DNA of 64,000 bases from Mycobacterium tilburgii. GTDB taxonomy: Bacteria; Actinomycetota; Actinomycetes; Mycobacteriales; Mycobacteriaceae. Below the pieces are notes generated by a model. That model saw nothing but the letters and a program-made list of their open reading frames with translations, searched no databases and had not been told where the DNA came from. Below are positions 49,400 to 59,201 of this stretch, piece by piece (position 1 is the stretch's first letter; every line of letters starts with the position of its first letter). The stretch covers positions 30,082 through 94,081 of the forward strand of contig NZ_LR655696.1 of assembly GCF_902168065.1 (NCBI RefSeq). The letters run 5' to 3'. Both the position numbers and the translations under genes were made by a program.

Positions 49400-49416
49400 T
49401 ATCTTACGGTGAGATA
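49400..49416. promoter_or_regulatory. Orphan operator-like dyad upstream of the R2lox remnant
   Basis: TATCTTAC (49400-49407), a G, then GTGAGATA (49409-49416): a 17-base dyad with one mismatch, 50 bases before the R2lox start and just downstream of the fadE4 stop. In M. tuberculosis a TetR gene (Rv0232) lies here; it is missing in this window, so the site may be an operator that has lost its repressor gene. Confidence 0.5.
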
Positions 49417-49436
49417 TGTCATAGTCAAGACCTGAG

Positions 49437-51200
49437 CTAGGACCGCATCTGGTAGGCGCCGTTGATGGGTTCGATGTGCCCCTTCCAGACCTGGTCGTAA
49501 CGCGCCGGGTCGTGGACCGGGGGCGGCGGACCATGCGCATCGCGAAACAGGCCTGCTCGTCGGTCGTCGCTGATTTGTCGTGCAACTCGACGGCGTAGCC
49601 GTTGAAGTCGCGCACCAGCACCGCGAAGATCTCGTCGAGCAGCGCCTCATCTCGACGCCGGAAATCGGCGCCTCTTCAGGATCAGCTGAGCATAGGGCGC
49701 CGTGGCGAACAACTGCCCCACTCCGAACGCGAAGTCGCTGTCCTTCTGCTGCGCCGGGTCCGGGGTGGCGCTGGCCAACATCTCGGCTAGCAGGTCGATC
49801 TGCTCGCGCAACAGCGCGACGTTGGGCAAGTGGACGTAACTCTCGAACGGCGCGCGCCAATCGTGGAAGCGCACCTTGCCCAAACCCCGGTAGGCCCCTG
49901 CCGGAACAGGAACGCGTCGGCGGCCGCGTCGTCGCGACGGCCGATCAGCGGCAAGTCGGCGTTTGGCGCAAATAGGAAGTTGGGCATGAACTTGGCAAGC
50001 AGCCCGACGTTGATGTGCACCGTGCCCTCAAGCCTTGAGCAGCAAACCGTTTTCGCGTGTCATGACCTCGAAGATGGTGTCCTTCTCGACGCCCTTGGCG
50101 GCGATGACGTCCCATAGGACGGTGATCACCCGCTCGCCTTCGCTAGTGATCTTCGCCTTGGTCAACGGGCTGTACAGCAGGTAACGGCGGTCGTCGGTGA
50201 TGCGCTGCGCATGTAGTCGCACGCCCGGGTGGCGACCAGTTTCATCGCGATCAGCCCGCACGTAGGCGTCGGTGAGCAACCGCCGCACGTGACTGAAGTC
50301 GGTGACGACTGTCCCGTACAAGTGCTGGTGGACGCGTGGGTGACCGCCTCGTACATGGCGTGGGTGCACATGCCCACCGCACCCCAGCCGAGGTTGTAAT
50401 TGCAGACGTTGACCGTGTTGAGCGCGACGTGGAAGGCGTCCGGGCCGCGGTGCAGCAGGTCGGCTTCGGTGACCGGGTAGTCGCGCAGCGCGTAGTTTGC
50501 GACGAAGTTCTGCAAGTTGACGACGTTCTTAATCAGCTCGTAGCGGTCGTGCTGGGAGTCGGCGACGAAGAAGACGTACTCGTCGTTCTTCGGCGAGGAG
50601 CCGGCGATCTTGCCGAACGTCGACACCATCCGCGCGACGTTGGCGATGCCGATGTAGTACTTCCCGCCGTTGGCCGTCCAGCCGCCCTAACCGTCGGCGC
50701 GCTACACCATGTCGGTTTGGTAGACGTCGGCGCCGTGCGACTGCTCGGACAGGCCGAAGGCGAACACCTCGCCGGCCTGAAGCTGTGCGGCGGCCTTGTG
50801 CTTGGCGTCCTCGTTGGCACTCATCCAGATCGGCCCCAGGCCGAGCGCGGTGACCTGGAACGGGTAGCAGTAGTTCAGCCCGTAGAAGCCGACGATCTCG
50901 GCGAACTCGCTGATCTGGTAGGTATCCCAGCGACAAGCCAGGTCAGCCGAGGCGCCGTACTCCGAGGGCGTCAGCACGGAGGCGAAGATGTGCTCGCGCC
51001 CGATGTGGTCGAGGAACTCGGAGTACCAGCGGCGCCCGTGATCGTGGGCCTTGAGCCGGGCCTTGCCAACCGTTGACGGCCGCCGAGTTGGCAGGCCTGC
51101 TTCAGCTGCGGCCGCCGGCCCTGCTGGTGGGGCAGGAACATCCCGACATCCCCGGCTTGCCAATGGGTTTCACCCACCGATCCGACGCTGTCCGACGCCG
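49437..51200 (-). pseudogene. fadE4: FadE4, acyl-CoA dehydrogenase, frameshifted and 5'-truncated
   Basis: Acyl-CoA dehydrogenase of about 570 residues in M. tuberculosis (Rv0231). Readable parts in different frames: SVLTPSEYGASADLACRWDT, EIVGFYGLNYCYPFQVTALG, FGLSEQSHGADVYQTDM (FAD-site region), DSQHDRYELIKNVVNLQNFV, LLAKFMPNFLFAPNADLPLI and the end YDQVWKGHIEPINGAYQMRS at 49437. At least six frame changes and in-frame stops (one near 50688). The 5' end meets a truncated ligase gene head to head. Confidence 0.85.
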
Positions 51201-51204
51201 CGCT

Positions 51205-52395
51205 GCCCGAGGCGGTGTCACCGGTGTGGAAGGCAATGGGATCGGGCGACAGCACGGGCCGACCCAAACTGATCGAGTCTGGCGGACCACACTTTGGGAA
51301 GCCGGATACCGCCGGCGATCGGCTATCCGCTGGGCGCCCAGGAGGGTGACGTCACGCTGTGCCGGTGCCGCTGTCGCACAACACCGGCTTCACGCGGCGA
51401 CGGTCGCGTTGCTGATGCGCCACCACCTAGTGCTGATGAGCAGGTTCGATCCGCACCGGTTTCTGCAATCGATTACCGAGCACCGCGTGACGTTCCTGAC
51501 CGCGGTGCCGACGATCATGCAGCGGACCCTGCCCGTGTACCATGCCGACCCGGTGGCCTACGACCTCTCGTCGATCCGGCGGTTCTGGCATCTGGCCGCG
51601 CTGTGCCCGCCCGCCATCAAGCAGGCCTGGATCGACCTGCTGGGACCGGAAAATCTGGGAACTCTACGGCAGCACCGAATTACACGCGCTGACCTTCATC
51701 TCCGGCGACCAGTGGCTGACGCACCCCGGTTCGGTGGGCGTGGTCTTCGCCAGCGAGATGTAAGGTGCTCGACGACGACGGCAACCCCTGGCCGCCGAGC
51801 GTGGTCGGCGAAATCTACATGCGGCCCAGCCCCGGCAGCGCGCCGACCTACCGGTACGTCGGCGCGACGGCCAAGACCCGCGACGGCTGGGATTCGCTGG
51901 GCGATCTGGGCTATTTCGACGTCGACGGGTTTCTGTACCTGTCGGATCGGCGGGTCGACATGTTCACCGTCGGCGGGCGCAACGTCTATCCCGGAGAGAT
52001 CGAGAACGCACTGTCGGCGCATCCGGATGTGTTGTCCTGCTTGGTCGTTGGTGTGCCCGACCCGAACGCCGGCGATCTGGGCCAGGTGGCCCTACGCCCT
52101 GGTGCGGACCGGCGAGGGAGCCAGCCTGGACGCCGCGGGCGCGCTGCAGTTTCTGCGTGAGCACCTCGCGGGATACACGGTGCCGCCCACCCCGGACTTC
52201 GTCGAATTCGTCGACACGCCCCTGCGCGACGACGCCGGCAAGGCCCGCCGATCGGCGGTGCGGGCCGAGATCATCGCGCGGCTGCCGGCCGCGGAGGCAA
52301 ACCGACCGTCACGCTCGACGGCGCCAAGAATCCTCCAAGGCCCCGGCGCCACCATCAGGCCGATTGATGACCGGCGTGCCGGAGAGGGGCCATGA
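51205..52395 (+). pseudogene. Acyl-CoA synthetase (FadD/bile-acid-CoA-ligase type), 5'-truncated and frameshifted
   Basis: AMP-forming ligase lacking its N-terminal part. Homology starts just before the ATP motif (MGSGDSTGRPKLIES near 51230), continues RFDPHRFLQSITEHRVTFLT and VPTIMQRTLP, then YLSDRRVDMFTVGGRNVYPG and AHPDVLSCLVVGVPDPNAGD in another frame and HLAGYTVPPTPDFVEFVDTP at the end. Three or more frame changes and a stop near 51763. The last frame ends at 52395, overlapping the next start by four bases, so the pair formed an operon. Confidence 0.83.
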
Positions 52396-52870
52396 AGATC
52401 GAGCCATTGAGCTCCGAGTTGATCGAACGTTATCTGCGCTCGCGCCAGTTGCGGTTCTTCCGCAGTGACGACGACCAGGAATTCCTGCTGATGCTGTCCA
52501 ACATCGAATGGGGCAGGCTGCACGTCATCCTGCGGATCAACGGCTTGCGGCCCGACATCTTGGAATCTCGGTAAGCCCGGCCGGCTACTACCACGCCGGC
52601 GAACGGCCGCGGTTGATGGAACTGGTCAACAACTGGAATCGAGACACGCACTGGCCCAAGGCGTTTTGTGCGCGAAACCGCGCAGCCCCAGGTCAGCGTG
52701 GTCGGAGAGAGCGCTTACCTGCTCACCGACGGCATCCCACCCTCGCGGCGCTGGGCAACTTCATCAGGTCCACCGTCGAGTACGGAACCGATCTGTTCAC
52801 GAAGATCGAGCAAGCCATCGCCCTGCCCTCGGCGCAGGCGCTGGAACAGTGGATGGACCGCACCGGTTAA
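52392..52870 (+). pseudogene. YbjN-domain protein, frameshifted
   Basis: Small protein of the YbjN family (about 155 residues, unknown function, sometimes called sensory transduction regulator). The start MKIEPLSSELIERYLRSRQL then RFFRSDDDQEFLLML is followed by a stop at 52574. The rest, PRLMELVNNWNRDTHWPKAF, TAQPQVSVVGESAYLLTDGI and LGNFIRSTVEYGTDLFTKIE, lies in the other frames to 52870. Two frameshifts. Transcribed after the ligase pseudogene. Confidence 0.75.
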
Positions 52871-52892
52871 GGGCGACGCGTCCGCCTCGGCG

Positions 52893-54038
52893 TCAACTGG
52901 TTCTTGCACTCTCGACCGGCTTCGCGTGTTTCTCCCAGCCTCGCAACGCTTCCCGGCACGGCGCCTCGACCAGGGCATAACTCACCGCCGCGATCGCGAA
53001 GCCGAACAGCAGCGTCAGCACCAGCACCGTCGGCATGTTGCCGGTGAACGGGAAGGTCCCGATCACCGGGAACACCATGGCCAACGCGGCCAGGTGCCAG
53101 ATGAACAGGCCATAGGACCAGCGGCCCAGGGTGACCAGCACGACGCTGCCCAACACCCGGTGAGCGGTGCCGGGGCGGTCCAGCACCAACGGAGCGATCA
53201 ACGCGAACGCGACCAGCGCGCCCATCGCCGTCTTCGCCGCGAACTGTGCGGCGGTACCCGGAACCAGCCCCTCCGGCCCCGCCAGCGGCGACGCCGCCAC
53301 CGCGAACGCGAGTAGCGCGACACCGGCCATCAGCCACCGCCGCCGTGCCAGCCGGTGCGCCGCGCCGATCGGGGCGTGCACCCACTCGGCGAGCAGCATG
53401 CCCGCGGCGAACCAGGAGAAAAATGCCGGCGGCCAGTTCAGCGGGTTGCCCGACGCCGACTGCCCGGTGAACAACGGCAGCCAGGCCCAACCCCAGCTGA
53501 GTACGGCCAGCGTGGCGATCACCGGCACCCGCGCACCTACCGGCAGACGCCGGGCCAGCAGCGCCAGAATCGGTAACGCCAGATAAAAAGTGACCTCGAC
53601 CGACAGGCTCCACATCTGGGTCAGGCCGCCGGTCAGGGTGAGCGGCACATAGATCTGAGTCAGCGTCAGGTTTGCCAGCCACACGGTCGGGCTGGCGTGA
53701 TCCGCGTCGGGCAGCAGGGTGAGGATCACGACGACCGCCACCAGATAGGCCGGCATGATGCGCACCACCCGCGACCGCAAGTAGTGGCCGGTCGGCGGCG
53801 GCCGCGTCAGCCCGCGCGCCGCACCGGCGTGGCCGCGCCACAGCAGGAATCCCGACAGCGCGAAAAACACCGCCACGGAGAGGTCGAAGCGCCCGAACAG
53901 CCGTCCGTCGACACCGCTGGAATGCGCGGTCTGGAACGCCACGTGCGTGACGACCACGCCCATGGCCGCGCAGGCACGCATACCCTCAAGGGCGGGGAGG
54001 AAACTTCGGGTTCCACCCACCTGCCGGCCTTCGGTCAC
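52893..54038 (-). CDS. Acyltransferase 3 family membrane protein (Rv0228-like)
   Basis: Integral membrane O-acyltransferase with about ten hydrophobic helices, orthologue of Rv0228 (407 residues; here 381). It begins FLPALEGMRACAAMGVVVTH, the first helix with the conserved catalytic His, followed by FFALSGFLLWRG and YLRSRVVRIMPAYLVAVVVI. The family transfers acyl groups such as acetyl or succinyl to envelope glycans or lipids; the substrate here is unknown. It is divergent from the PorA-like gene with a 95-base gap. The C-terminus is slightly short but not visibly broken. Confidence 0.92.
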   Translation of the reverse strand: MTEGRQVGGTRSFLPALEGMRACAAMGVVVTHVAFQTAHSSGVDGRLFGRFDLSVAVFFALSGFLLWRGHAGAARGLTRPPPTGHYLRSRVVRIMPAYLVAVVVILTLLPDADHASPTVWLANLTLTQIYVPLTLTGGLTQMWSLSVEVTFYLALPILALLARRLPVGARVPVIATLAVLSWGWAWLPLFTGQSASGNPLNWPPAFFSWFAAGMLLAEWVHAPIGAAHRLARRRWLMAGVALLAFAVAASPLAGPEGLVPGTAAQFAAKTAMGALVAFALIAPLVLDRPGTAHRVLGSVVLVTLGRWSYGLFIWHLAALAMVFPVIGTFPFTGNMPTVLVLTLLFGFAIAAVSYALVEAPCREALRGWEKHAKPVESARTS

Positions 54039-54133
54039 GGTCCCAGTCTGCCTGCGCTGTGTTACCTGCCGGACCGGGTACTGCTGTTAGGGTCAAACGG
54101 GTTTGCCTAGAGCACTTAGGAGGGCACGGCAAC

Positions 54134-55420
54134 GTGAACCGGGCGGTTATGTTGCGGTTCGCCGCATGCGGAATCATCGGACTCGGGGCCGCCCTGCTGA
54201 TTGCCGCGTTGCTGCTGTCGACCTACACGACCAGCCGGATCGCGAAGATTCCGCTGAACATCGACACCACGCTGGTCAGCGACGGCAGCGGCACCGCGAT
54301 AGACATGGCGTCGCTGTCCGGCGACCACGTCGTCGTCAACCAGAACGTGCCGCTGGTGGCTCAGCAGCAGGTCAGCGTCGAATCGCCGGCCAACGCCGAC
54401 GTCGTCACGCTGCAGGTCGGCAGCACCCTGCGGCGCACCGACAAGCAAAAGGACACCGGACTGCTGCTGGCGATCGTCGACACCGTCACCCTCAACCGCA
54501 AGACGGCGATGGCGGTCTCCGACGACACCCACACCGGCGGGGCCGTGCAGAAGCCGCGCACCATCAACGACGAGAACCCGCCCACGTCGATCCCGGTGCG
54601 CCACGACGGCCTGGCCTACCGCTTCCCGTTCCACACCGAGAAGAAGACCTACCCGTACTTCGACCCGATCGTGCAGAAGAGCTACGACGTCAACTACGAC
54701 TCCGAGGACGACGTCAACGGCCTGACCACCTACAAGTTCACGCAGAACATCGGCTACAGCACCGACGGCAAACTGGTGGCGCCGGTGAAGTATCCGTCGC
54801 TCTACGCCGGCGACGAAGACGGCCAGGTGACGACGTCCGCGGCGATGTGGGGCCTGCAGGGCGGCGACCCGGCCGAGCAGATCACCATGACCCGCTACTA
54901 CGCGGCGCAGCGGACATTCTGGGTAGACCCGGTCTCGGGCACCATCGTCAAGGAGACCGAGCACGCCAACCACTACTACGCCCGGGACTCGCTCAAGCCC
55001 GAGGTGACGCTGACCAACTACAAGGTCACCTCCAACGAGGACACCGTGGAGTCTCAGGTGAACGCGGCCCGCGACGAGCGTGATCGGCTGGCGCTGTGGT
55101 CGCGGGTCCTGCCGATCACCTTCACCGCGGTCGGCCTGATCGCCCTGATCAGCGGCGGCGTGCTGGCCTCATTCAGCCTACGTACCGAGAGCGCGCTGAC
55201 CGATCCCGGCCTGGACCGCGGGGACGAGGAGTTCTTCGACCGCAGTGGGGTCGAGGAACGGGTGCCCGGCGCCGAAGCGGAGACCGAAAAGTTGCCCACG
55301 CAACGCTCGGAAGCACGCGACGATCCGCCCGGCCCCGACCCGCTGCCCGAACCGGGGCCGCCGGAACCGAATCCACCCGGCCCATCCGATCGGACTAGCC
55401 CGCAGTCCGACCGACGGTGA
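54134..55420 (+). CDS. PorA-family (DUF3068) membrane-anchored protein, Rv0227c-like
   Basis: 428-residue envelope protein with an N-terminal helix (CGIIGLGAALLIAALLLSTY), a large extracytoplasmic domain (VPLVAQQQVSVESPANADVV, YPYFDPIVQKSYDVNYDSED) and a second helix near residue 340 (LPITFTAVGLIALISGG), then a Pro-rich acidic tail. The GTG at 54134 follows AGGAGG and matches the orthologue start. The C-terminal tail ends GPSDRTSPQSDRR and is longer than in M. tuberculosis (421 residues). It overlaps the next gene by four bases. The name PorA comes from the Pfam family; pore activity is not shown. Confidence 0.9.
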   Translation: MNRAVMLRFAACGIIGLGAALLIAALLLSTYTTSRIAKIPLNIDTTLVSDGSGTAIDMASLSGDHVVVNQNVPLVAQQQVSVESPANADVVTLQVGSTLRRTDKQKDTGLLLAIVDTVTLNRKTAMAVSDDTHTGGAVQKPRTINDENPPTSIPVRHDGLAYRFPFHTEKKTYPYFDPIVQKSYDVNYDSEDDVNGLTTYKFTQNIGYSTDGKLVAPVKYPSLYAGDEDGQVTTSAAMWGLQGGDPAEQITMTRYYAAQRTFWVDPVSGTIVKETEHANHYYARDSLKPEVTLTNYKVTSNEDTVESQVNAARDERDRLALWSRVLPITFTAVGLIALISGGVLASFSLRTESALTDPGLDRGDEEFFDRSGVEERVPGAEAETEKLPTQRSEARDDPPGPDPLPEPGPPEPNPPGPSDRTSPQSDRR

Positions 55421-57153
55421 CCGCACCACACCGCCGGGCGGTGCAGTGGTCAGTACCCGTCTACTCCCTGTTGCTGACGCTGCTGGTTGCCGGACCGCTG
55501 CTGCGCCCGGGGTACCTGTTGTTGCGCGACGCGGTGTCGACGCCGCGCTCCTACCTGTCGGACACCGCCCTGGGGTTGACGGCCCCGCCGCGGGCGGCGC
55601 CCCAGGATTTCGCGGTGGCGCTGGCCTCGCACGTGATCGATGGCGGCGTCGTGGTGAAGGCGCTGCTCGTCCTGGGACTGTGGCTGGCGGGGTGGGGTGC
55701 GGCACGGCTGGTCACGACCGCGCTGCCCGACGCCGGCATCGCGGGCCGGTTCGTCGCGGTCACCCTGGCGGTATGGAATCCCTATGTGGCCGAACGGCTT
55801 TTGCAGGGGCACTGGAGTCTGCTGGTCGGTTACGGCTCTCTGCCGTGGGTCGCGGCGGCGGTGTTGAGGCTGCGCTTCGGCGGGCCGGGTTTTTTTGCGT
55901 TGGCGTGGTGGATCGCGCTGGCCGGGCTGACCCCGACCGGGCTGATGCTCGCCGCGACGGTGGGGCTGGCCTGCGTCGCCGCGTCGGGTACCGGCCGACC
56001 CCGGTGGCTGTGTGCAACCGCGGTCCTGGGTGCGGGGCTGGTGGCGGCGCTGCCGTGGCTGGTGGCCGCGGCGACCGGCCCGTCGATGGCCGGCACCAAG
56101 GCGGCGAGCACGCTCGGGGTTGTCGCGTTTGCGCCGCGCGCGGAGCCGGGGTTGGACACGCTGGGCAGTCTGGCCGGGCTGGGCGGAATCTGGAACAGCG
56201 AGGCGGTGCCCAGCTCGCGGGCCACGCTGTTCGCCGCGGTGTCGACGCTGGTGCTGCTGAGCGTGGTGGCGGCCGGGCTACCGACCGTGCTGCGCCGCCG
56301 CGCCGTGGTGCCGCTGCTGATGCTGGCGGCGGCCGCGGTGCTCGTTCCCGCAGCGCTGGCCACCGGGACCGGCCTGCACCTGCTGGCCGCGGTCGTCGAT
56401 GCCGCGCCCGGGCTCGGCGTGTTGCGCGACGGCCAGAAGTGGGTGGCGCTGGCGGTGCCGGGATACACGCTGGCCGGGGCCGGCGCGGTGGTGACGGTGC
56501 GCAGGTGGCTGCCCGCGCCGGCCGACGTCGCCGCGGCGCTGACCTGCTGTCTCGCGCTGATCGCGCTGCTGCCCGACGCGGCCTGGGGCGTCGGCGGCAA
56601 GGTCGCGGCGGTGCACTACCCGCCTGGGTGGGCTGCGGTGGCGGCGCAGATCAACCGCGCGCCCGCGCCTGTCGCGGTCTTGCCCGCCGGGTCGATGCGG
56701 CGCTTCGCCTGGTCGGGTCCGACGCCGGTGCTCGATCCGCTGCCGCGCTGGGTGCGGGCCGAGGTGTTGTCCACCGGCGACATGGCGATCTCGGGCCGGG
56801 TGGTGGCCGGGGAGGGGAACCGCGCCCGGGCGGTTCAGGAGCTGCTACTGTCCGGGCGCGACCCAGCCGCCCTGGCCCCGGCCGGGGTGGGCTGGCTGGT
56901 CGTCGAGACCGACACGGCCGGTGACCTAGGGTCGGCGGCGCGCATGCTGGGCACGCTCACCCCGGTCTACCGCGACCAGCACATCGCGCTGTACCGCATC
57001 GGCGGCCAGGGCGCCGGTGTGCCGGTGTGCCGGCGGCAGGCCGTCCTGATCGCGCATCTGGCGTGGCTGGCGATACTGATCGGGGGTGCAGGCGGTGTCC
57101 TGGTCGGCGCGATGCGTCGGCGCGGTACGCCGCGACACTTGAACCATGGCTGA
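55417..57153 (+). CDS. Multi-helix membrane protein (Rv0226c-like), possible GT-C type
   Basis: 578-residue membrane protein, orthologue of Rv0226c (576 residues), with about twelve hydrophobic helices starting WSVPVYSLLLTLLVAGPLL. First-loop pattern and overall layout resemble the N-terminal part of AftD-type glycosyltransferases, but I see no proven catalytic motif. The GTG start overlaps the preceding stop (GTGA). It converges with the Rv0225-like gene. Co-location with a glycosyltransferase, methyltransferase and acyltransferase suggests a shared envelope glycan or glycolipid pathway. Confidence 0.88.
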   Translation: MTAPHRRAVQWSVPVYSLLLTLLVAGPLLRPGYLLLRDAVSTPRSYLSDTALGLTAPPRAAPQDFAVALASHVIDGGVVVKALLVLGLWLAGWGAARLVTTALPDAGIAGRFVAVTLAVWNPYVAERLLQGHWSLLVGYGSLPWVAAAVLRLRFGGPGFFALAWWIALAGLTPTGLMLAATVGLACVAASGTGRPRWLCATAVLGAGLVAALPWLVAAATGPSMAGTKAASTLGVVAFAPRAEPGLDTLGSLAGLGGIWNSEAVPSSRATLFAAVSTLVLLSVVAAGLPTVLRRRAVVPLLMLAAAAVLVPAALATGTGLHLLAAVVDAAPGLGVLRDGQKWVALAVPGYTLAGAGAVVTVRRWLPAPADVAAALTCCLALIALLPDAAWGVGGKVAAVHYPPGWAAVAAQINRAPAPVAVLPAGSMRRFAWSGPTPVLDPLPRWVRAEVLSTGDMAISGRVVAGEGNRARAVQELLLSGRDPAALAPAGVGWLVVETDTAGDLGSAARMLGTLTPVYRDQHIALYRIGGQGAGVPVCRRQAVLIAHLAWLAILIGGAGGVLVGAMRRRGTPRHLNHG

Positions 57154-57193
57154 CCCACGGCGATCGACGTCGCTGAGGATCAGGTTTCGCGAA

Positions 57194-58348
57194 TCAGATG
57201 ACGCCGCTGACGAATTCGCCGGCCCGGGCGGCTTCCAGCACGGCGCGCATCGAGTCGGTGCTCTGCGTCCAAGAGAACTCGCCGCTGCAGGTCTGCGCCT
57301 TGGCGCCGAGCTGGTCGCGCAGCACCGGCTCGCGGAGCAGTTCCTCGAGGCGGACCACCAGTTCGGCACGATCGTCGACCAAGATCCCGGTGACGCCGTC
57401 AACGATGGAGTCGGACAGACCACCGGAGGACCGGTAGCCGATGGTGGGTACCCGATGCTGGGCGGCCTCGACGACGGCCAGCCCCCAGCCCTCTTTGCGC
57501 GAGGGCAGCACGTGCACCCACGCGCTCTGCAGCACATGATGTTTGGTCACGTCGTCGACGTGGCCGTGGAACGTCACGGCATCGCAAATGCCGAGACTGC
57601 GGACGTGGTCGACCAGCCGCTGCCGCCACCAGCCGTCGCCGACGATGTCGAGGTGCAGGCCGGCGAACCGGGGCCGCAGCTCGGAAACCGTGTCCAGGGC
57701 ATCCTCGATCTGCTTGTGCGGCACCAGCCGCGACAGCACCACCACCCGCGGCACCGACGAACGCGGCCCGGACAACGAGACGGACGGCGCCTCGTCAAGC
57801 CCGTTGCGCACCACCGCAATCCGCTCGTTGTCCACACCGAGGGCGACCAGGTCGCGCGCCGACGGCAGCGACACCGTCAGGTATTGATTGCGCCGGTGCA
57901 ACCGCGGCGACAACCACGACTCGACGAACCAGCCCAGCCGGCCGAGCACCGGCCCGGCGACCGGCCACTGCTCGCGGTGACAGTGGTGCACCAGAACGAC
58001 CACACGGCGGCCGAACAACAGCCGGGCGCAAAACGGCAGACCGTTTTGCGCGTCGACCACCACGTCGGGGCGCGCCGCGCGCAGCGGCCCGAGCCCCAGT
58101 CTCGCGGCGGCCAAGGCCAGCAGCGCCCACACGTAGACCGAGTAACGCCCGCCGGCGCGGTTTATCCGAACACCGTCGACGACGTCGTGGCGCGGTGAAC
58201 CCGGATAGCGCGCGGTGCGCAGGGTGACGGTGACGCCCGAGGCAGCCAGTTGCGCGCCGATGCGCTGCAGATAGGTTTCGCTGCCGCCGCCCTGCGGGTG
58301 GCCGGTGTCGCGCCAGCACAGCAGCAGTACCGAGCGCAGACCAGACAT
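57194..58348 (-). CDS. GT4-family glycosyltransferase (Rv0225-like)
   Basis: 384-residue glycosyltransferase with the GT-B fold, same length as Rv0225. The start at 58348 (MSGLRSVLLLCWRDTGHPQG) is chosen by this match; a 17-codon upstream extension is not conserved. The N-terminal GGGSETYLQRIGAQLA is the typical acceptor-side start. The donor domain has VVLSRLVPHKQIEDALD and the EX7E motif EGWGLAVVEA. Cytosolic or membrane-associated; the sugar donor is unknown. Divergent from the methyltransferase gene with a 40-base gap. Confidence 0.93.
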   Translation of the reverse strand: MSGLRSVLLLCWRDTGHPQGGGSETYLQRIGAQLAASGVTVTLRTARYPGSPRHDVVDGVRINRAGGRYSVYVWALLALAAARLGLGPLRAARPDVVVDAQNGLPFCARLLFGRRVVVLVHHCHREQWPVAGPVLGRLGWFVESWLSPRLHRRNQYLTVSLPSARDLVALGVDNERIAVVRNGLDEAPSVSLSGPRSSVPRVVVLSRLVPHKQIEDALDTVSELRPRFAGLHLDIVGDGWWRQRLVDHVRSLGICDAVTFHGHVDDVTKHHVLQSAWVHVLPSRKEGWGLAVVEAAQHRVPTIGYRSSGGLSDSIVDGVTGILVDDRAELVVRLEELLREPVLRDQLGAKAQTCSGEFSWTQSTDSMRAVLEAARAGEFVSGVI

Positions 58349-58388
58349 CACTGTCAGCCTAACCGTTGCCCGACGTAGGGTGTGGCCG

Positions 58389-59159
58389 GTGGCGGTCACT
58401 GAGGTGTTTGCGCGACGAGCGACGCTGTCGCGTTCGGTGCGGCTGTTGTCGGAGTTCCGCGACGAGCAGCCCGACCCGGCCCGCTTCTACCGCGCCCTGG
58501 CGGCCGATACCGCGGGCATGATCGGCGACCTCTGGCAGGCGGCCCACGGCGAACCGCTGACCGGCCGGACCGTGCTCGACGTTGGCGGCGGGCCGGGCTA
58601 TTTCGCGGAAGCGTTCGCCGACGCCGGAGTCCGCTATTTCGGCGTGGAGCCCGACCCGGCCGAAATGCACGCCGCCGGACCCGCGATCACCGCCGCGACG
58701 GGCAGCTTCGTCCGCGCCTCGGGCATGGCGTTGCCGTTCGCCGACGACTCCGTGGACATCTGCCTGTCGTCCAACGTCGCCGAGCACGTGCCGCGGCCCT
58801 GGCAACTCGGCGCCGAGATGCTGCGCGTCACCAAGCCGGGCGGCCTCACGGTGCTGTCCTACACCGTGTGGCTGGGCCCGTTCGGCGGGCACGAAATGGG
58901 CCTGACGCATTACCTGGGCGGCGCCCGCGCCGCCGACCGCTACGCCCGTAAACACGGCCACCGGGCCAAGAACGACTACGGGTCATCGTTGTTCGCGGTA
59001 TCGGCCGCGGACGGACTGAGCTGGGCCGAGAACACCGGCGCGCTGGTGGCCGCATTTCCGCGCTACCACCCACGATGGGCCTGGTGGCTGACCGCGGTGC
59101 CGATGCTGCGCGAGTTTCTGGTCAGCAATCTCGTGCTAGTGCTCTCGCCTAGAGAATGA
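58389..59159 (+). CDS. SAM-dependent methyltransferase (Rv0224c-like)
   Basis: 256-residue class I methyltransferase, orthologue of Rv0224c (254). The GTG at 58389 (MAVTEVFARRATL) matches the orthologue start; 28 upstream codons overlap the divergent gene and are not conserved. The SAM-binding motif I is VLDVGGGPGYF at residues 62-72, followed by GVEPDP and the motif around LPFADDSVDICLSSNVAEHV. The substrate is unknown; reported essential in M. tuberculosis screens. It is the last intact gene; everything to the right is broken. Confidence 0.93.
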   Translation: MAVTEVFARRATLSRSVRLLSEFRDEQPDPARFYRALAADTAGMIGDLWQAAHGEPLTGRTVLDVGGGPGYFAEAFADAGVRYFGVEPDPAEMHAAGPAITAATGSFVRASGMALPFADDSVDICLSSNVAEHVPRPWQLGAEMLRVTKPGGLTVLSYTVWLGPFGGHEMGLTHYLGGARAADRYARKHGHRAKNDYGSSLFAVSAADGLSWAENTGALVAAFPRYHPRWAWWLTAVPMLREFLVSNLVLVLSPRE

Positions 59160-59201
59160 AACATGTTCTCGTTTTGCTTTGCCTTGGGTAGGGTGGCGCC
59201 C

